A stretch of 64,000 nucleotides of DNA, taken from Petrosia ficiformis. Its lineage: Eukaryota > Porifera > Demospongiae > Haplosclerida > Petrosiidae. The DNA is taken from NCBI GenBank assembly GCA_947044365.1, contig OX345636.1, positions 40,962,191 through 41,026,190 of the forward strand, read 5' to 3'. Shown in pieces: positions 60,303 to 64,000 of this stretch. Under the pieces are notes generated by a model. The model was not told the DNA's origin and ran no database searches. It saw only the letters and a list, made by a program, of their open reading frames with translations. How positions within the stretch are numbered: the first letter of the stretch is position 1; the number at the start of each line of letters is the position of its first letter. Position numbers and translations under genes: made by a program.

Positions 60303-62657
60303 ACTTGGCTGAAGTGAGAAGCACATTCACCAAAAGAACATTCCTAAGGCACTTATCAAGAACCGCCCCCCACAAACTTGTGGTTTGACAGGAATCTAAT
60401 GAATGTTCTTTTGAATACTCTTTTGCAACAATTGTACTTCCTGCCTTGAAGATTTTGTAAAGACTATGGTGTGAATAATGGTTAGTTATCACAGTATATA
60501 ATTTATTTATTTTAATACACAGATATTACATGAGATTTTGTCTATGAACAAACATGGTTAGTTATTCTAGTTATCACTGTGTATAATCTATTTATTGTAC
60601 CCATTGTTATACACAGATATCACATGACAAGACGATGTGGATTAACACTACAGAATTAACTTAATGAAACAATCACTTTACTTTTGAAAAAATAGACTCT
60701 AGTTATTACTTTATTATACAATTTTCTAATATTTTGTTTGTAAAAGGTTTTTGTTCAACACAAATTAAAAATAACTGCATAATAATAGTCCAACACTACT
60801 TTATGAAAAGCAGTAGCATTATGATATGAATTTGGCTTAGTCTACACTAGACAAAGATTACTACATCAGTAAGTGGAACTACTGTCCAATATACTAGTTT
60901 TGAATGACAATCTGACATAAAGTGGTGTATTACATGTAGAGGGTATTATTGTGAAGGTGACTCAAAAAATATGATATTGGCAATTAAACATGCAACAGTT
61001 GTTCCACTTTCTGATATGATGTATTTTAATGTGCTGAGTTCATATTTTTGCCATTCGGATGACTGTTTTGAAGTTACACCCACTTTTGATCATTTCACTG
61101 GCTTTGGTCTTTGGTTTATTAAGCTTTCTACAGGAACTACAAGCTTCAGATCATCACAAACCATCAAGTCATCTCTGTGAAGGAATTTAGTGTATTGTAG
61201 GTGGGTTCTTATGTAATGAGACTCCCTGAAATACCCTGTATATTTTTATAAACTTATCGACCACCACTCTGAATTAGAAGTGGGCGTAACTAGTAAACCG
61301 TGTCCCCAGTGTCAAAAATTTCAAAAAAAATGAACTCAGCACATCGAATTCCACTAAGTCAGTGAGTGGGACCACTGTCAGAGGTCTACTTTCCAATATA
61401 CTAGTTTTGAATGACACTCTGGAAAAAATGACATAAAGTGGTGTATTACATGTAGAGGGTATTATTGTGAAAGTGACTCAAAAAATATGATATTGGCAAT
61501 TAAACATGCAACAGTTGTTCCACTTTCTGATATGATGTATTTCAGTGTGCTGAGTTCATATTTTTTGAAAGTTTTGCCATTCGGATGACTGTTTTCAAGT
61601 TACACCCACTTTTGATCATTTCACTGGCTTTGATCTTTGCTTTATTAAGCTTTCTACAGGAACTACAAGCTTCAGATCATCACAAACCATCAAGTCATCT
61701 CTGTGAAGGAATTTAGTGTATTGTAGGTGGGTTCTTATGTAATGAGACTCCCTGAAATACCCTGTATATTTCTATAAACTTATCGAACACCACTCTGAAT
61801 TAGAAGTGGGCGTAACTAGTAAACCGTGTCCCCAGTGTCAAAAATTTCAAAAAAAATGAACTCAGCACATCGAATTCCACTAAGTCAGTGAGTGGGACCA
61901 CTGTCAGAGGTCTACTTTCCAATATACTAGTTTTGAATGACACTCTGGAAAAAAATGGCATAAAGTGGTGTATTACATGTAGAGGGTATTATTGTGAAGG
62001 TAACTCAAAAAATATGATATTGGCAATTAAACATGCAACAGTTGTTCCACTTTCTGATATGATGTATTTCAGTGTGCTGAGTTCATATTTTTTGAGAGTT
62101 TTGCCATTCGGATGACTGTTTTCAAGTTACACCCACTTTTGATCATTTCACTGGCTTTGATCTTTGCTTTATTAAGCTTTCTACAGGAACTACAAGCTTC
62201 AAATTAATCATCAAATCATCACAAACCATCAAGTCATCTCTGTAAAGGAATTTAGCATATTATAGGTGGGTTCTAATGTAATGAGACTCCCTGAAATACC
62301 TTGTGTAATTAATCCACTCGCAATGAGACAAGGGAAACTACACAATTCAGTGAAACAAGTTCATTATATTCAGTACAATGTATGCTTTAGTGCGTTCCTA
62401 TCCATGGTTGATGATATATATGTACATGTACCGAGTTTACCTTCCCTATAGTTTCACAGTTTAGTTACATAGTCATGTACATGTACATGTACATACTTAC
62501 ATGTAGGCACTAGTAGTTGCATCTCACTTTCTTCAAATAGATTAGTGAATAACAATAATTTGATTGAGACTATCAATTAGGTCTTGCTCAGATGGTTTTT
62601 GCATGCATAACCTCAGCCAATGGACACCACAGCTGCTAAAGAAGGATCACTAGGCTT
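60303..62657. repeat. Flank block L (right copy)
   Basis: Matches 1481-3352, with three tandem units instead of two. A minus-strand frame of 68 residues (60286-60492, including SLWGAVLDKCLRNVLLVNVL) opens at the edge; no family is recognised. Confidence 0.85.
60866..62310. repeat. Tandem repeat, 507- and 526-base periods, three copies
   Basis: The landmark CCAATATACTAGTTTTGAAT is at 60886, 61393 and 61919. The last unit is identical to the last unit of the left copy. Confidence 0.9.
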
Positions 62658-62820
62658 GAGAAGTGCAAATGAACATATGCAAAGAAGTGTAAATGATTTG
62701 CCACCTTAGCTGCAAATAAAGTTTGACATGTGAATGCCATGGCATGCATGCACATGTAGATTACTATAAATAAGTGTACTATACTAGTCATGCAGTTAGT
62801 TTTGAGTTACTGTAGAGAAA
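62658..62820 (+). promoter_or_regulatory. Putative promoter with TATA box
   Basis: Unique sequence between block L and the PHD gene. TATAAATA at 62765-62772 lies about 50 bases before the ATG at 62821, so transcription could start near 62795. Two ATGCAAA-like motifs and a GCATGCATGCACATG sequence lie upstream. Confidence 0.45.
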
Positions 62821-64000
62821 ATGGTGAGTACTACTATGTGCATAATTGTCTATGTTCATTTTAAAGTTGATTTAATAGCCACCTAAGAACAAGTACAAAG
62901 TAGATACAGAGAAGTTAAGTAGGTTTATGCTGACACACAGTTTACCACCACCAAGAGCTTCAAGAATTGATAATGGTTACTGGGTACAAGCTGCAAGGAT
63001 GGTGTATGGACGCAAGAAACCATCATTTAAATCCATTGTTGCAGTGAGCAATTACTGGTACTACAACCTAAGAGGATTTAAAAAAGAAACTATGGAGAGC
63101 AATAAAGTCAGTAATTATTATATGTTTTATAAGAAGTATATAACAGCATGCATTGTGGTCTTCAAGGTTAATACTGCTGCAATACAGAAAAAGAGCATGG
63201 AGGATATAATACAAGTACTAACAAAAATTTGTTAATAAAATTAATTGTTTATGCTTGAATACTTTTTAGCATGACACAACTAAATTGCAAAGTAATTTAG
63301 AAGAACTAGCAGCAGTAAGTTAGAAAATATTGTCTCTTGCAATTTATTTATGACAATAGCAAAGACAAATCATATGCACTGATGAAGTGTATGTGAGTGC
63401 ATTGGAAAATGTAGTATAACACTTAACAAATCTAATGATCAGCACTAGCTTTGCATTAATTATCCAAATGTCAATACTTCAGACTACAGAGAAACCCACT
63501 GGTAAAAGCAGAGTAATAGATGTAAAAGAGGTTATTGTTAATGATGAGGAATCAGAGGCTAAAGTATGTTATTAATCACTACTTTATCTTCTCTTTTGAC
63601 GATTAAACATTGACAGTCTGGACAAGAAGATTGTGATGAATTGACCCTGAATTGTTTTGCATGTGTCAGCAGCCATATGATGAGACAAGGTTTGTTTACT
63701 ATATATGTTGTAAAATAAAAGGAGTTAGTACTTAATTAATGTAAAATTAGAGTTATGATCATGTGTAATTACTGTGGTCAATTCTACCATCTGGAGTGCA
63801 TTAACATCACTAAGGAGGAAGCAGAAGGAATTAACACATTTATTTGCCAAATTTGCTCTGACAAGCACTGCAACAGCCCTCTTTATCATGAAGGTATGAG
63901 CAAAATTGCTATAATGACTACTACAACGATACAATTGTGAATGTAACAGATCCACATATAAAACTGCAACACATTTCTTTAAGAAAGAGCAAAGAAGACT
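62821..64000 (+). CDS. PHD finger protein, 5' part, with a frame problem in exon 5
   Basis: Predicted exons are 62821-62823 (ATG only), 62879-63106, 63270-63314, 63483-63563, 63617-63689 and 63751-63893, then a GTATGAG donor; the gene runs off the window. Exon 2 encodes PPKNKYKVDTEKLSRFM... with no known domain. Exons 5-6 encode a C4HC3 PHD finger: CMCQQPYDETR, MIMCNYC, FYHLEC, FICQIC. The PYDE and C-x-C pattern resembles the BPTF-type PHD, which reads histone H3 tails, but one expected Trp is Phe here. Exon 5 starts in a frame (SGQEDCDEL) one base off from the PHD frame, which has TGA TGA upstream. Either one base is missing, or an acceptor at TGTCAG (63668) is used, which keeps frame but drops the first two Cys ligands. 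Confidence 0.65.

Noticed and set aside
1..64000. Bacterial or viral origin, operons, phage or plasmid genes
   Set aside because: Spliced genes, LINE, Helentron and microsatellites show animal nuclear DNA; no bacterial gene clusters or ribosome-binding-site patterns were seen.

Overview
The window is AT-rich animal DNA. Coding sequence is cut by GT-AG introns, there are many microsatellites, and the transposons are typical of metazoans: a CR1/Jockey-like LINE, a Helentron-type Helitron with Pif1 and OTU domains, and piggyBac-like, Mutator-like and hAT remnants. The single-domain exostosin-type glycosyltransferase (GT64) with a signal anchor also points to an animal. The many ACATGT palindromes, short exons and dense TIR/foldback elements would suit a marine invertebrate, possibly a demosponge, but I cannot fix the species from sequence alone.

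The dominant structure is a tandem duplication of about 28 kb. Copy 1 runs from about 4898 to 32700 and copy 2 from about 32766 to 60223, head to tail. A 74-base junction sequence (J) lies at 1407-1480, 32701-32774 and 60224-60297. A second flank block, L, follows J at both outer edges (1481-3352 and 60303-62657) and holds a tandem repeat of about 510-526 bases, with two units on the left and three on the right. A 143-base satellite array (3353-4368) sits only beside copy 1. A short inverted piece of L and the palindrome TCGGATCCGA mark the breakpoints.

Each 28-kb copy contains, left to right: a four-exon GT64 gene (intact in copy 2, frameshifted by a 10-base deletion in copy 1) whose first intron is full of transposons; a TIR-bounded composite holding a LINE, which itself carries a piggyBac-like MITE; an intergenic stretch with one good candidate exon; a decayed Helentron on the minus strand; a minus-strand host gene of unknown function, seen as a few exons; a hAT fragment; microsatellites; and several palindromes. 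Copy 1 alone has a 907-base insertion (26841-27747) and a 1434-base segment (29201-30634) with a broken Hsp70 piece. Copy 2 alone has a foldback element (35621-36661) and keeps 1100 bases (34111-35210) that copy 1 has lost.

The right end (62821-64000) starts a separate plus-strand gene encoding a PHD finger protein. It has a TATA box, an ATG-only first exon and a reading-frame problem inside the PHD-coding exon.

By eye the two copies differ at about 1-2% plus indels over much of their length, but about 16950-24350 and 30635-32700 look identical to their counterparts. That mosaic fits either gene conversion after a true duplication or two haplotypes laid end to end by an assembler. Long reads across 32.7 kb would settle it.
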